DNA of 64,000 nt from Paenibacillus endophyticus. GTDB lineage: Bacteria > Bacillota > Bacilli > Paenibacillales > Paenibacillaceae. Position numbers and translations under genes: made by a program. Under the pieces are notes generated by a model, which saw only the letters and a list, made by a program, of their open reading frames with translations, was not told the DNA's origin and ran no database searches. The stretch covers positions 1-64,000 of the forward strand of contig NZ_JACHXW010000018.1 of NCBI RefSeq assembly GCF_014192395.1, written 5' to 3'. Positions 25,970-35,379 of the stretch are shown here, piece by piece (within the stretch, counting starts at the first letter, position 1; each line of letters begins with the position of its first letter).

Positions 25970-25973
25970 GCGT

Positions 25974-26864
25974 TTATTCGACGTTCATATGTTTCAGATA
26001 GTAGGCATTGCGATAGCCGGTTGGCGTAAGATGCTCATGCTTGCGAAAGAGACGTATGAAATATTTTTCGTCCGGGATGCCTACGTCATGCGCAATCTGC
26101 TTGACGGTTCGGTTGGTTCCGGCAAGCAGTGACTTCGCTTTGAACAATTTTTGCGCCAAAATATACTCATGAAGGTTTCTGCCCAAAAAGCGCTTGAATT
26201 GTCTGGAAAGATAGTCCCGGTTGTAGCCGTATTTGTCAGCGATAATGGAAGCAGTAAGCGGCTCCGCCGTATGGATGCGAATCCATTCTACGATTTCGGC
26301 AACCAACGGATCAGGCGGTATGAGGGCGCCGGTTGCATGGCCCGAATCCGCTTGCTCTGCAAGCTCCAAAAATAAAGAAGTCATCCTATAGTGCAGGGCA
26401 GAATGGTGAATAAGCTTGGAATTGGCCAAATGCTGAAGCTGGTGGAACAGGATATCAATTTTGTCTGGATGGCCGCATCGGAAAAATAGAGGCAAATACG
26501 CATATTCGTTTTTGACCGCATGCTGCCCTTCGGACTCCCTCTGGATCCTATCCTCCAGCCACTCCTCCTCCTTGCAAATGATTGCGTTCCCGGGACATAG
26601 GAAATGCACCCAGTAGAACGTAAGCTCACCTTCGCTCGGCTGATAACCGAAATGCGTTTCGCCTGGCAAAATAAGCAGCGCGTTTCCCGGTCCGACTTCG
26701 AAACGGTCGTTCTGCTGCTGAATATACTGCGTTCCCTTGACGCCGATAATAATCTCGAAGCTGTCGATCACGCGGCGGGAATGTGTCCAAGAGCGACGCG
26801 AATGCAAATGTCCTGCTGAAATAAATGCTAACGGTTGGCGAATATCCGTTCTCAGGAACCGCAA
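25974..26864 (-). CDS. AraC family transcriptional regulator
   Basis: 296 residues. N-terminal cupin sensor (about 20-150: FEIIIGVKGTQYIQQQNDRFEVGPGNALLILPGETHFGY) and C-terminal double HTH (about 195-290: ASIIADKYGYNRDYLSRQFKRFLG, then VKQIAHDVGIPDEKYFIRLFRKHEHLTPTGYR). The TTG at 26864 has GGAGTGA 8 bases upstream. It converges on the racemase paralogue with only 4 bases between stops and no hairpin. It may control the hydroxyproline locus or the lyase gene on its other side. Confidence 0.9.
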   Translation of the reverse strand: MRFLRTDIRQPLAFISAGHLHSRRSWTHSRRVIDSFEIIIGVKGTQYIQQQNDRFEVGPGNALLILPGETHFGYQPSEGELTFYWVHFLCPGNAIICKEEEWLEDRIQRESEGQHAVKNEYAYLPLFFRCGHPDKIDILFHQLQHLANSKLIHHSALHYRMTSLFLELAEQADSGHATGALIPPDPLVAEIVEWIRIHTAEPLTASIIADKYGYNRDYLSRQFKRFLGRNLHEYILAQKLFKAKSLLAGTNRTVKQIAHDVGIPDEKYFIRLFRKHEHLTPTGYRNAYYLKHMNVE

Positions 26865-27034
26865 GTAGGATCACTCCTTCCGGATGGTGTGAAGCTGTTT
26901 CGAGCAAGGGATCTGCCATTTATATATTCGACACTGCTTACTTGAAATCCCTTCCAGGCGCCTGTCTTTACATACGAGCCTATCGGGGACTAATTGCATA
27001 GACGGAACAGCGTAGAAGTTCGTTTGTTGAGATG

Positions 27035-27089
27035 CATGAGCAATGAAAAAGGGAGTCCATATGATGGATTCCCTTTTTTATTGCTCATG
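27035..27089. terminator. Lone 55-base hairpin upstream of the PL8 gene
   Basis: Two 26-base arms (27035-27060 and 27064-27089) pair fully apart from two G-T positions, around a 3-base loop. The stem contains AAAAAGGGA/TCCCTTTTTT, so it resembles a terminator acting both ways. No gene ends near it on either strand. Confidence 0.7.
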
Positions 27090-27202
27090 ATGGCTAATAT
27101 AAGTTCATGTTATTGAAAAGCAGCCATGTTCAATCCTCATATTGGATGAAATAATGAAAGTCGAAAGGGGGTGTACGGATGACGAAAAGGCTTCACGCAA
27201 AA

Positions 27203-27216
27203 TGAAAACGCATTCA
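27203..27216 (+). promoter_or_regulatory. cre-like catabolite control site
   Basis: TGAAAACGCATTCA fits the CcpA cre consensus (TGWAANCGNTNNCA type, with A at one core position). It is about 90 bases before the PL8 gene, where a bound CcpA could reduce expression when glucose is present. Confidence 0.55.
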
Positions 27217-27303
27217 TTTTAAGGCTGCAGACAAAACAGCGCGGAAGGTGTTAGGAGCACTAAAAATGAAGAATCGTTAAATTTGAAAGGAACGGTGTTT
27301 CGT

Positions 27304-30300
27304 ATGTTGAAAAAATTCAGGCCAAGGCTAGGCATTCTCTTGATTTTGGCTCTAATCTTCTCGGTTTTTGGACAAGCGGGTACATTGAATATAAGCGTAA
27401 GCGCAGACGCGAATGATGCATACGACGAACTAAGAATCAAGTACATGGCTACTCTGACCGGAGGAACTGGATATGATAACTCTGATCCGGACGTGGCCCA
27501 TAAAGTCAATATGCTGGACCAAACCAGCTGGGGCAACTTGAATAAGTCGCCAGACAGGCTTTACTTGTGGGCTGATCTTTATGATGCCAATTTAATTAGC
27601 AATCCCAAATATTTGACGCAAAACTATTTGCGAATCAAGGAGATGGCAATCGCTTATAAGAGCGTCGGCTCAAGTCTTTATGGCAATGCAGCACTTAAAA
27701 CGGATATTCTCGACGCGCTGGAATGGATGTATGTGAATCGTTACAATGAAACGGTGTATCCGGAGCATACGTGGATTAACTGGTATGACTTGGAGATCGG
27801 TACGCCGATACAGCTCTCCGATGCCGTGTTGCTCATGTATGACGAACTGATGGAGACACCGGTGAGAATTACCAATTATATGAACATGATTCAACATTTC
27901 TCGCCGGACCATACCAAGGTTACGATGCATAATCCAAATGTCCCAAGCGCAGAAATTACGGGCGCTAACCGCGTCTGGAAAGCTTCCTATCTCGCTGTGC
28001 AAGGCATTATTTTGAAATCGGATACCAAATTGTCGAACGCAAGGGACGCGTTATCCCAAGTGATGGATTACGTGACATCAGGAGACGGCTTCTATAAAGA
28101 CGGCTCTTTCGTGCAGCATCAGAATTTCGCCTACAACGGCGGGTACGGAGCAGCCCTGATTCAGGATATCTCGAATATCATCTACCTGCTGGGCGGCTCG
28201 CAATGGTATCCGACTTACGCGGAACTAGACAATGTGTACCAATGGGTGTACGACTCCTATGAGCCTTTGATATACAAAGGTGCCATGATGGATATGGTTA
28301 GAGGCCGGGAAATTGCTAGATCCTACAATCAAGATCAGGTGACGGGACATAAAATTATGGGCGCGATTTTGCGGTTGTCAGAGTCGGCGCCACCTGCCGA
28401 CGGTCAAAGAATGAAAGAAATGGTGAAGTATTGGATGCAGCAGAATAGCTTGGTCGGATTTTATAAAGATCTGAATTTGAGCATTATGCTATTGGCAAAG
28501 TCTGTGTTGAATGACCCGAATGTCATTCCGAGAGGCGAGCAGGTATTGACGAAAGTGTTCGCGGGGATGGACAGGGCGGTCCATCTGAAAGAGGGGTTTG
28601 GATACGGTGTCAGCATGTCCTCGAAGCGCATGGCCAATTACGAATCCGTCATTTCAACGGATGGCATAGGCGATAATAAAAAGGGCTGGTATACGAGCGA
28701 AGGCATGACATACCTGTACAATCAAGACCTCATACAGTATACCGACTATTGGCCAACGGTCAACTTGTACCGATTGCCCGGCACAACGGTGGATACAATG
28801 ACGAGAGCCAATAATTCAAACATGAATTATTTAAGTCCCAATACGTGGACAGGAGGAACGGAGCTGCTCCAATCCTACGCGACAGTTGGAATGGATTTGA
28901 AAGCGGCTGGCAACTCGCTGAAAGCCAAAAAATCCTGGTTTATGTTTGACGATGAAATTGTCGCCCTAGGCAGTGGAATCAACAGTACGGACGGCAGGAA
29001 AATCGAGACGACGATTGAGAATCGGATGCTAAACAAAGCGAGCACGGCCAAGGGGATTGATATTTATTCTCCAGCGTCTACCCCAATCGCAAATGAACCT
29101 TTGCGGCATAAAGTATATGCCGTAAGCGACAGCAGCAACGATGGCAATCTGCCGCACAATACGCTGGATAACAACCTGGATTCCAGATGGTCCTCCTTAG
29201 GCGAAGGGGAGTGGATCCAATATGATCTTGGCAAAGTGCAGCCAATCGGTTATTTGGGTATCAATTTCCTCAGCCAGACAGCTAGAGCAACCACATTCGA
29301 TATCAAAGTGTCGAGCAACAATACCACATGGACCACGGTCTTTAGCGGCGAGTCAACGACAGGTGGAAGCGCGGCCGATATGAACGTGTATGATTTCCCT
29401 GACACTCAGGCCAGATACGTAAAGGTTATTGGCTATGGAAATACGTCGAACGATTTTAACCACATGACCGAGCTTCACATTTATGCTCCGAATACGCAGG
29501 GGAATGTCATTATCCCGCTTTCGGTGGCCCCTTTGACTGCACTGTCTACGACGAACCGTCTGGAAACGATCGATTCCGATGTTTTTACGCGGTATTCATC
29601 GTTAGGCGATGGACAGTTTTTGAAATATGACCTTGGCAGCAGCATGCAGGTCGGATATGCGGGAATAAGCTTTTTTGCTGGCCTATCAAGACATTATTCT
29701 TTTGATATTCAAGCCTCTACCGATGACGCCACATGGACGACTGTATTCAGCGGCCAGAACAATGTGTTGACCTCGGAAATAGTCGCTTATGATTTCCCGG
29801 ATACAACGGCCAGATATATGAAAATCGTATTCCACGGGAATGATGCCGATCTTTACAACCGACTCTCAGAAATTCAATTCTACGCGCCTAATCCGCTTGG
29901 GGCGGTGTTGAATCCCTTACACCATACGATCCAATATAACGGGAACGAGGAGCTGGTCGTTAATGGAGTGGCCAAACCGGCGGGGCTCGGCTGGAAGGAG
30001 GATATGACCGTTGTCTCATCCGTGTATTTGGAAGGCACAGGCGGATATTATTTCCCGCAGCCTGCGGCAATTAAAGGGCTGAGAGAAGCCAGAAAAGGCA
30101 GCTGGCTGGATATAAGCAACACGGGACTCGGCTTCGTAACCAAAAAATATGCGACGCTTTGGTTTGATCACGGCGTTAACCCTGTCAATAAAGATTATGC
30201 GTACGTCGTTCTGCCGAACAAGAACGCAGCGCAAACGACCGCTTACAGCAGCAATCCGGACATTGAAATTATCGTGAATGATCCGAATGTGCAAGCGGTA

Positions 30301-31080
30301 AAGGATAAAGTATTGGGTATTACGGGCGCTAATTTCTGGACGGCAGGCATTGCTGGCGATCTTGTCGCGTATAATGCTTCCTCTATCATGCTGAAGGAGC
30401 AAGCGGGGGTACTGGATATCGCCGTATCCGATCCGACGCATTTGCAGAACAAGATTACGTACGAAATTGCTAAGGCAGGTAATTTTGTTATTTCAAAAGA
30501 CCCGTCCGTCACCATCTTGCAGCTCAGTCCTACGCTCAAGTTCGAAGTTAACACACAAGTTAAGGATGGGAGTTCCCATAAGCTATCCATTCAGTATGAT
30601 CCGTTAGCACCGCCTTCTCCTCCGATCAGCACGGTGACGGTAGTCGATGACCTGAATGATTATACGAATATATTTTCCCGCACGGCGAGCCTGTTGTTTG
30701 ACATTGCCAATGCGCATAGGATGGAAGGCGACACATCGAGGGTGGCACGGTATAAAAACTTAAATGAGCATATCGTCTACAAGTCATTTGCAAACCTGGA
30801 TATGGAAAAGTTTTCAATAGATTCTTGGTATTTGCCTAGTGAGCCCATCACAGACTTTCACTTTTACTCGTCGCCGGACAATATCACCTACACGCAAATG
30901 ACACCTGTAAAAACTGAACTGCTTGGCACCTCGGGAAGCTGGAATAAAGCAAGCTTTAATGCATCGTTGCCAGCGGGGACCAAGTACCTGAAAATTGTTT
31001 TCATGCAAAACACGACCAACGCTTGGAATCCTCAGATTGGAAAAGTCGTCATTACAAGCAAAACCGGCGGAACAACGTAA
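27304..31080 (+). CDS. Secreted PL8 polysaccharide lyase (hyaluronate/xanthan lyase family) with discoidin insert
   Basis: 1258 residues with a signal peptide (LGILLILALIFSVFGQA, cleavage near VSA/DA). The alpha/alpha-toroid holds the PL8 catalytic set N222 (TGANRVW), H272 (VQHQNFAY), Y281 and R335 (RGREIAR); spacings of 50, 9 and 54 residues equal those of pneumococcal hyaluronate lyase Asn349/His399/Tyr408/Arg462. Two F5/8-type C (discoidin) domains (about 590-730 and 735-868) are inserted inside the beta-super-sandwich domain, which resumes near 878 (ELVVNGVAKPAGLGW). The C-terminal part is a further beta domain. Substrate may be xanthan, hyaluronan or another uronide polymer. The ATG at 27304 follows AAAGGA; a TTG at 27283 is an alternative. 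Confidence 0.9.
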   Translation: MLKKFRPRLGILLILALIFSVFGQAGTLNISVSADANDAYDELRIKYMATLTGGTGYDNSDPDVAHKVNMLDQTSWGNLNKSPDRLYLWADLYDANLISNPKYLTQNYLRIKEMAIAYKSVGSSLYGNAALKTDILDALEWMYVNRYNETVYPEHTWINWYDLEIGTPIQLSDAVLLMYDELMETPVRITNYMNMIQHFSPDHTKVTMHNPNVPSAEITGANRVWKASYLAVQGIILKSDTKLSNARDALSQVMDYVTSGDGFYKDGSFVQHQNFAYNGGYGAALIQDISNIIYLLGGSQWYPTYAELDNVYQWVYDSYEPLIYKGAMMDMVRGREIARSYNQDQVTGHKIMGAILRLSESAPPADGQRMKEMVKYWMQQNSLVGFYKDLNLSIMLLAKSVLNDPNVIPRGEQVLTKVFAGMDRAVHLKEGFGYGVSMSSKRMANYESVISTDGIGDNKKGWYTSEGMTYLYNQDLIQYTDYWPTVNLYRLPGTTVDTMTRANNSNMNYLSPNTWTGGTELLQSYATVGMDLKAAGNSLKAKKSWFMFDDEIVALGSGINSTDGRKIETTIENRMLNKASTAKGIDIYSPASTPIANEPLRHKVYAVSDSSNDGNLPHNTLDNNLDSRWSSLGEGEWIQYDLGKVQPIGYLGINFLSQTARATTFDIKVSSNNTTWTTVFSGESTTGGSAADMNVYDFPDTQARYVKVIGYGNTSNDFNHMTELHIYAPNTQGNVIIPLSVAPLTALSTTNRLETIDSDVFTRYSSLGDGQFLKYDLGSSMQVGYAGISFFAGLSRHYSFDIQASTDDATWTTVFSGQNNVLTSEIVAYDFPDTTARYMKIVFHGNDADLYNRLSEIQFYAPNPLGAVLNPLHHTIQYNGNEELVVNGVAKPAGLGWKEDMTVVSSVYLEGTGGYYFPQPAAIKGLREARKGSWLDISNTGLGFVTKKYATLWFDHGVNPVNKDYAYVVLPNKNAAQTTAYSSNPDIEIIVNDPNVQAVKDKVLGITGANFWTAGIAGDLVAYNASSIMLKEQAGVLDIAVSDPTHLQNKITYEIAKAGNFVISKDPSVTILQLSPTLKFEVNTQVKDGSSHKLSIQYDPLAPPSPPISTVTVVDDLNDYTNIFSRTASLLFDIANAHRMEGDTSRVARYKNLNEHIVYKSFANLDMEKFSIDSWYLPSEPITDFHFYSSPDNITYTQMTPVKTELLGTSGSWNKASFNASLPAGTKYLKIVFMQNTTNAWNPQIGKVVITSKTGGTT

Positions 31081-31184
31081 TAGCGAGCAATATTTAAAAG
31101 AAAGTTTAAAACGATAGCCTACTATGCCTTAAAATGATTGCGAATAGCGTGCGTGCAATAACTGTTTTTACCATTTGCATAAAG

Positions 31185-31219
31185 AAGAAGCGGATCGTCT
31201 TGGACATCCGCTTCTTTTT
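31185..31219. terminator. Bidirectional terminator between PL8 and AraC genes
   Basis: AAGAAGCGGAT (31185-31195) pairs perfectly with ATCCGCTTCTT (31206-31216), followed by TTT; A-rich on the left for the opposite direction. Confidence 0.88.
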
Positions 31220-31227
31220 GTCGATCC

Positions 31228-32085
31228 CTATTGCTCTTCACCGATTAGATGCATGCTTCGGAAGTCTAAAGGCGTCATTCCCTCAAGCTGACGGAAGCAG
31301 GAGCTGAAGTAGCTCGCTTGGGAGAAGCCTGTTTCGAGTGCGATCTGCTTAACGGATAGCCGAGTTGAAGCAAGCAGGCGTTTGGCTTGGATAAGGCGGG
31401 ATTCCAGCAAAAAATCCGGAAAAGATTGCCCGAACGTCTGCCCGAATTTGCGGCTGAAATAATGCGTGCTGTATCCGGCGAGAGCGGCTGCTTTTTCGAT
31501 AGAGAAAGATTCATGACTATGGGTCCGAACGTAATTGGCTGCGGCACGGATTTTATCGGAAGCATAATTAATCGGAACATTCAGTCGATCGGAGGTTGTT
31601 TGGAGCCTTGTTAAAAGCTCGTACAAAGCAGCAGCTACGGCATATTCATCATCAATCTGATAGGTTCTGCCTACTGCCAGCAATTTATTGATTAAGCCCT
31701 CGATGGGCAATAAGTCAGTTAAGGAAAATAACCAAGGCTCATCAAGGCCTCTGCCATCTAAAAGCTCCTCTAGCCGCTCCCCGAAAAAATGAACCCACCG
31801 AATGCTCCAAGGCTCGCTGGTATCCGAATGATATCGTTGCCGCATGCCGGGCCCATATAAAAAACCTTGACCTTTCAATACCTCATAACGTTTACCTTCC
31901 GTGACTAGGTATCCTTTGCCACCCAGCACAATATGCAAATTATAATTGCGGTGGAGATCAAATTCTTTGGTTTGGAATTCACGGTTGACGATATGTTCGG
32001 GATAATCGCTGAAACCGCCGATATAATCCGGAAAGCAAACATGTCTTGTGAATAGTGGCTTAGGCAGAAAGATATGTTCGTTCAT
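31228..32085 (-). CDS. AraC family transcriptional regulator
   Basis: 285 residues. Cupin-type sensor with NYNLHIVLGGKGYLVTEGKRYEV and a C-terminal double HTH (AAALAGYSTHYFSRKFGQTFG and VKQIALETGFSQASYFSSCFRQLEGMTPLDFR). The ATG at 32085 (MNEHIFLP) has AAGGAGAT 5 bases upstream, better than the ATG at 32106. It is divergent from the GH42 gene, which is its likely target. Confidence 0.92.
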   Translation of the reverse strand: MNEHIFLPKPLFTRHVCFPDYIGGFSDYPEHIVNREFQTKEFDLHRNYNLHIVLGGKGYLVTEGKRYEVLKGQGFLYGPGMRQRYHSDTSEPWSIRWVHFFGERLEELLDGRGLDEPWLFSLTDLLPIEGLINKLLAVGRTYQIDDEYAVAAALYELLTRLQTTSDRLNVPINYASDKIRAAANYVRTHSHESFSIEKAAALAGYSTHYFSRKFGQTFGQSFPDFLLESRLIQAKRLLASTRLSVKQIALETGFSQASYFSSCFRQLEGMTPLDFRSMHLIGEEQ

Positions 32086-32272
32086 GACGATCTCCTTGTA
32101 TCGCAATATTTTGTATGATTACTAATGATATCACTATTTCTTAGTTGATTAGAATAATAGGAATGACAATATTTTAATAGAGGTCGCATGTTTTTGTCAT
32201 TTATACATGTTCAATCGTCCTTTAAAATAAAAGTGACCAAAAAATAAGATGCCTTAAAAGGAGAGACGGAAG

Positions 32273-34294
32273 ATGCAACAATTATTATACGGCGTGGCGT
32301 ATTACGACGAGTATATGCCTTATGAGCGGCTTGAGGAAGACATTCGCATGATGAAGGCTGCCGGCATTAATCTCGTGCGCATTGCTGAATCGACATGGAG
32401 CACTCACGAACCGCAAAACGGGATCTTCGACTTTACGAGCGTTGACCGCGTGCTGGACGCTATGCATAAGGCCGGCATTCATGTTATCGTCGGAACGCCG
32501 ACGTATGCCGTGCCGACATGGATGGTTAAAGAGCATCCAGACGTTCTCGCGGAGACGCCGAACGGACCGGGCCGTTATGGCGCCAGACAGAATATGGATA
32601 TCATCAATTCGACTTATCTTTTTTATGCGGAGAGGATCATTCGCAAGCTGATTGCAAGGGTATGCAGCTATCCGGCGGTTATTGGTTATCAGGTGGACAA
32701 CGAAACGAAGCATTATGGGACAAGCGGCCCTAATGTTCAATTTCGGTTCATTAAATACATGAAAGAAAAGTTCGGTACGGTAGAGCAGCTGAACCAGCAT
32801 TATGGCCTCGATTATTGGAGTAACCGAATAAATAGCTGGGAGGATTTCCCGTCTGCTGTCGGTACAATCAATGGCAGTCTCGGTGCCGAGTTTTCCCGTT
32901 TCCAGCGACAGCTGGTTACCGAATTTCTAGCTTGGCAAGTTTCCATAGTGAATGAGTATAAACGTTCTGATCAGTTTGTGACGCATAACTTCGATTTTGA
33001 CTGGCGGGGCTATTCGTTTGGTGTCCAGAAGGACGTAGACCACTTCGAAGCATCGAAGGCACTTGATATTGCAGGCGTAGATATTTATCATCCCTCGCAG
33101 GATGAGCTGACAGGCAAGGAAATTTCGTTTGGAGGCGACTCCACTCGTTCCCTAAAGGGGAGCAATTACTACGTGCTTGAGACACAAGCGCAGGCCTTTC
33201 CGAATTGGACGCCTTATCCCGGGCAGCTGCGGCTTCAAGCCTTTAGCCATCTGGCTTCGGGTGCCGATATGGTCGAATATTGGCACTGGCATTCGATTCA
33301 TAACTCCATCGAAACGTATTGGAAAGGCTTGCTCAGCCATGACTTGGGGACGAATCCGACTTATGAAGAAGCGATTACAATTGGTCGGGATTTCAAACGT
33401 CTGTCTTCCCAGCTCATTCATTTGAAAAAGGAAAACCGTGCCGCCTTGCTTGTCAGCAATGAAGCGTTAACCGCAATGGAATGGTTTAAGCTGCCTGGAG
33501 GAGAAGTAGGCTATAACGAAATCGTACGCTTGCTCTATGACCGGCTGTATGAGATGAATATTGGCTGCGATATATTGAATCCAAGCTCTGCTGATCGGTT
33601 TGAGAAGTATGACCTGATCGTCGTTCCGGCGCTTTACGCGGCTTCAGATGATCTTCTGGAACAACTAAACCAATACGTGGAGAATGGCGGCCATGTCGTA
33701 TATACGTTCAAGAGCGGGTTCGCTAACGAGCATATTAAGGTCCGAACGGGTATGCAGCCCGGAATAATAGAGAAGGCATGCGGCGTCCGTTATAGTCAGT
33801 TCGTGCAACCCAATAAGGTTTCGCTAAAGGGAAATCCTTTTGACGTTGAAGAAAAGTCAAACCGCATCGATGTGTGGATGGAGCTTCTTACGCCAACAAC
33901 GGCGGAGGTCCTCGCATGGTATGACCATCCTCACTGGGGGACTTATGCAGCAATAACGGAAAACCGGTACGGCCTTGGCACGGCTACTTATATCGGCTGC
34001 ATGCCGAGCGCTGAGGTCGCGGGCAAAGTGTTAGAGAGAGCTTGCAAAGCGGCAGGATTATACGGTCCTGACCAGGACCTTCGCTTCCCGTTGATCGTTA
34101 AGAGCGGAGTGAATGAAGCGGGGCGGACCATTCGATATTACTTTAACTATTCAAACGATTCAAATCGCTTCCTTTACCCTCATGGGAACGGGATAGAGCT
34201 ATTGTCAGGCCGTAACATCGGTTCGGGCGAGCCAATCGATCTAGAAAGCTGGGGGTTTGTCATTATAGAGGAAAACAGTATCCCTGTCACATAA
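32273..34294 (+). CDS. GH42 beta-galactosidase
   Basis: 673 residues, cytosolic (no signal peptide). N-terminal barrel starts GVAYYDEYMPYERLEEDIRMMKAAGINLVRI; acid/base E144 is in GYQVDNETKH, and the nucleophile is probably E303 in YVLETQAQAF. A trimerisation domain (about 395-600) and a small C-terminal beta domain follow, the usual GH42 order and length. It hydrolyses beta-galactosides, and often arabinogalacto-oligosaccharides, after import. GGAGAG precedes the ATG; the divergent AraC regulator lies 187 bases away. Confidence 0.93.
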   Translation: MQQLLYGVAYYDEYMPYERLEEDIRMMKAAGINLVRIAESTWSTHEPQNGIFDFTSVDRVLDAMHKAGIHVIVGTPTYAVPTWMVKEHPDVLAETPNGPGRYGARQNMDIINSTYLFYAERIIRKLIARVCSYPAVIGYQVDNETKHYGTSGPNVQFRFIKYMKEKFGTVEQLNQHYGLDYWSNRINSWEDFPSAVGTINGSLGAEFSRFQRQLVTEFLAWQVSIVNEYKRSDQFVTHNFDFDWRGYSFGVQKDVDHFEASKALDIAGVDIYHPSQDELTGKEISFGGDSTRSLKGSNYYVLETQAQAFPNWTPYPGQLRLQAFSHLASGADMVEYWHWHSIHNSIETYWKGLLSHDLGTNPTYEEAITIGRDFKRLSSQLIHLKKENRAALLVSNEALTAMEWFKLPGGEVGYNEIVRLLYDRLYEMNIGCDILNPSSADRFEKYDLIVVPALYAASDDLLEQLNQYVENGGHVVYTFKSGFANEHIKVRTGMQPGIIEKACGVRYSQFVQPNKVSLKGNPFDVEEKSNRIDVWMELLTPTTAEVLAWYDHPHWGTYAAITENRYGLGTATYIGCMPSAEVAGKVLERACKAAGLYGPDQDLRFPLIVKSGVNEAGRTIRYYFNYSNDSNRFLYPHGNGIELLSGRNIGSGEPIDLESWGFVIIEENSIPVT

Positions 34295-34351
34295 GCAGCA
34301 ATGAGAAGTTTGGATGTGCGCGATAGCATGGCGTTATCTGAATAGATCCGG

Positions 34352-34386
34352 GAAGAATTATCCGTAAAGGGTAGTTCTTCTTTTTT
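34352..34386 (+). terminator. Intrinsic terminator after GH42 gene
   Basis: GAAGAATTATCC pairs with GGGTAGTTCTTC (two G-T pairs) around GTAAA, followed by TTTTTT. Confidence 0.85.
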
Positions 34387-34444
34387 GTAGCAAAGCTGCT
34401 CGCAGACCGAACGTCATTTTTCTCTAGCCGGAAGGTGAAAAATA

Positions 34445-34472
34445 TTGACACTTGCAGCATTAGTGGTACTAT
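34445..34472 (+). promoter_or_regulatory. Sigma-A-type promoter of methyltransferase gene
   Basis: Perfect -35 TTGACA (34445-34450), 16-base spacer and TACTAT (34467-34472) as -10, about 40 bases before the GTG start at 34513. Confidence 0.6.
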
Positions 34473-34512
34473 ATACCAACGGCAGGCGACATATGATTCC
34501 GGAGGTGCGTAG

Positions 34513-35301
34513 GTGCAGGAAGAGATGGCTATTGCGAACAAGTTTGCGTGGGAAACGAAAGCGTATAAGGCTTGGGTTTTACAATATGGAACGCCAGATG
34601 AGCTCGCCGTACTGCTGAAGCGGGATCACAGGCATCATCTCCGGTATTGGCTGAAGTATATGGGAGATCCAGCAGGCAAAAAAGTCATTAACCTCCTTGG
34701 CTCGCATGGTCGTAAAGCCATTTCGCTGGCATTGTTAGGTGCTGCTGTTACCGTAGTGGATATATCAGAAGAAAACCGGATGTACGCGATTCAGACAGCC
34801 GCAGCCGCAGGCGTCGAGCTCGAATATATCTGTGCCGATGTCTTGCATATCCCAAAAGAGGAGATGCTAGGTGAGTATGACATCGTCTTAATGGAATTTG
34901 GCATTTTGCACTATTTTGCGGATCTCGGCTCCATCTTTGCTGTCGTCCGTCGTAAATTAAGGAAAAATGGCCGGTTGATTTTGACTGACTTCCATCCGTT
35001 CGCTCGTGCATGGATGAATACGCCCAACCTCACAGAGCCTAATGGTTTTTACTTTGATGAACAGCTGAAAGAGGGAGAAGTGGCTTTTGCTAAGCTGCTG
35101 CCCGAGAATGAGCGCTCTGAATTGGGCAAGGTTTTGGTGCGAAGCTGGACAGTCGGAGAGATTATTGCTGCAATCGGGGCGGCTGGATTATTTATAAGGA
35201 CATTCGAAGAAATAGCTAGTCCAGCAAATCCGAGGTTTCCTGAGTTCTACACGCTAGTTGCGGATAAAATGGACGTAGAGCTGCCGCCATTATATCCCTG
35301 A
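34513..35301 (+). CDS. Class I SAM-dependent methyltransferase
   Basis: 262 residues. Rossmann methyltransferase core: motif I VINLLGSHGRKAISLALLGAAVTVVDIS, then the acidic adenosine contact CADVLHIP and motif YDIVLMEFGILHYF. A GTG start at 34513 sits 6 bases after GGAGGTG. It stands alone between terminator and aldo/keto reductase gene. The methyl acceptor is unknown. Its family is widespread in Bacillota. Confidence 0.85.
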   Translation: MQEEMAIANKFAWETKAYKAWVLQYGTPDELAVLLKRDHRHHLRYWLKYMGDPAGKKVINLLGSHGRKAISLALLGAAVTVVDISEENRMYAIQTAAAAGVELEYICADVLHIPKEEMLGEYDIVLMEFGILHYFADLGSIFAVVRRKLRKNGRLILTDFHPFARAWMNTPNLTEPNGFYFDEQLKEGEVAFAKLLPENERSELGKVLVRSWTVGEIIAAIGAAGLFIRTFEEIASPANPRFPEFYTLVADKMDVELPPLYP

Positions 35302-35379
35302 ACAGAAAGCACGATCGCCTAGGGTATGGGGAGAGGCAATCGATGAAAAAATATGAAGTTGAAAGCGAGGAACAATGAA

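Larger units (their letters stand above)
26865..27303. other. Intergenic region with lone hairpin, cre-like site and tiny ORFs
   Basis: 439 bases between divergent genes. Contents: promoter region of the AraC gene; a 55-base near-perfect hairpin at 27035-27089; a cre-like TGAAAACGCATTCA at 27203-27216; and two tiny ORFs with good ribosome sites, an 8-codon one at 27179 (after GGGGGTG) and a 4-codon one at 27267 (after AGGAG). The long leader before the lyase gene may be regulatory. Confidence 0.5.

Noticed and set aside
25974..26864. AraC gene as part of the lyase region only
   Set aside because: It converges on the racemase paralogue and diverges from the lyase; sequence alone does not decide its target, so I left both open.
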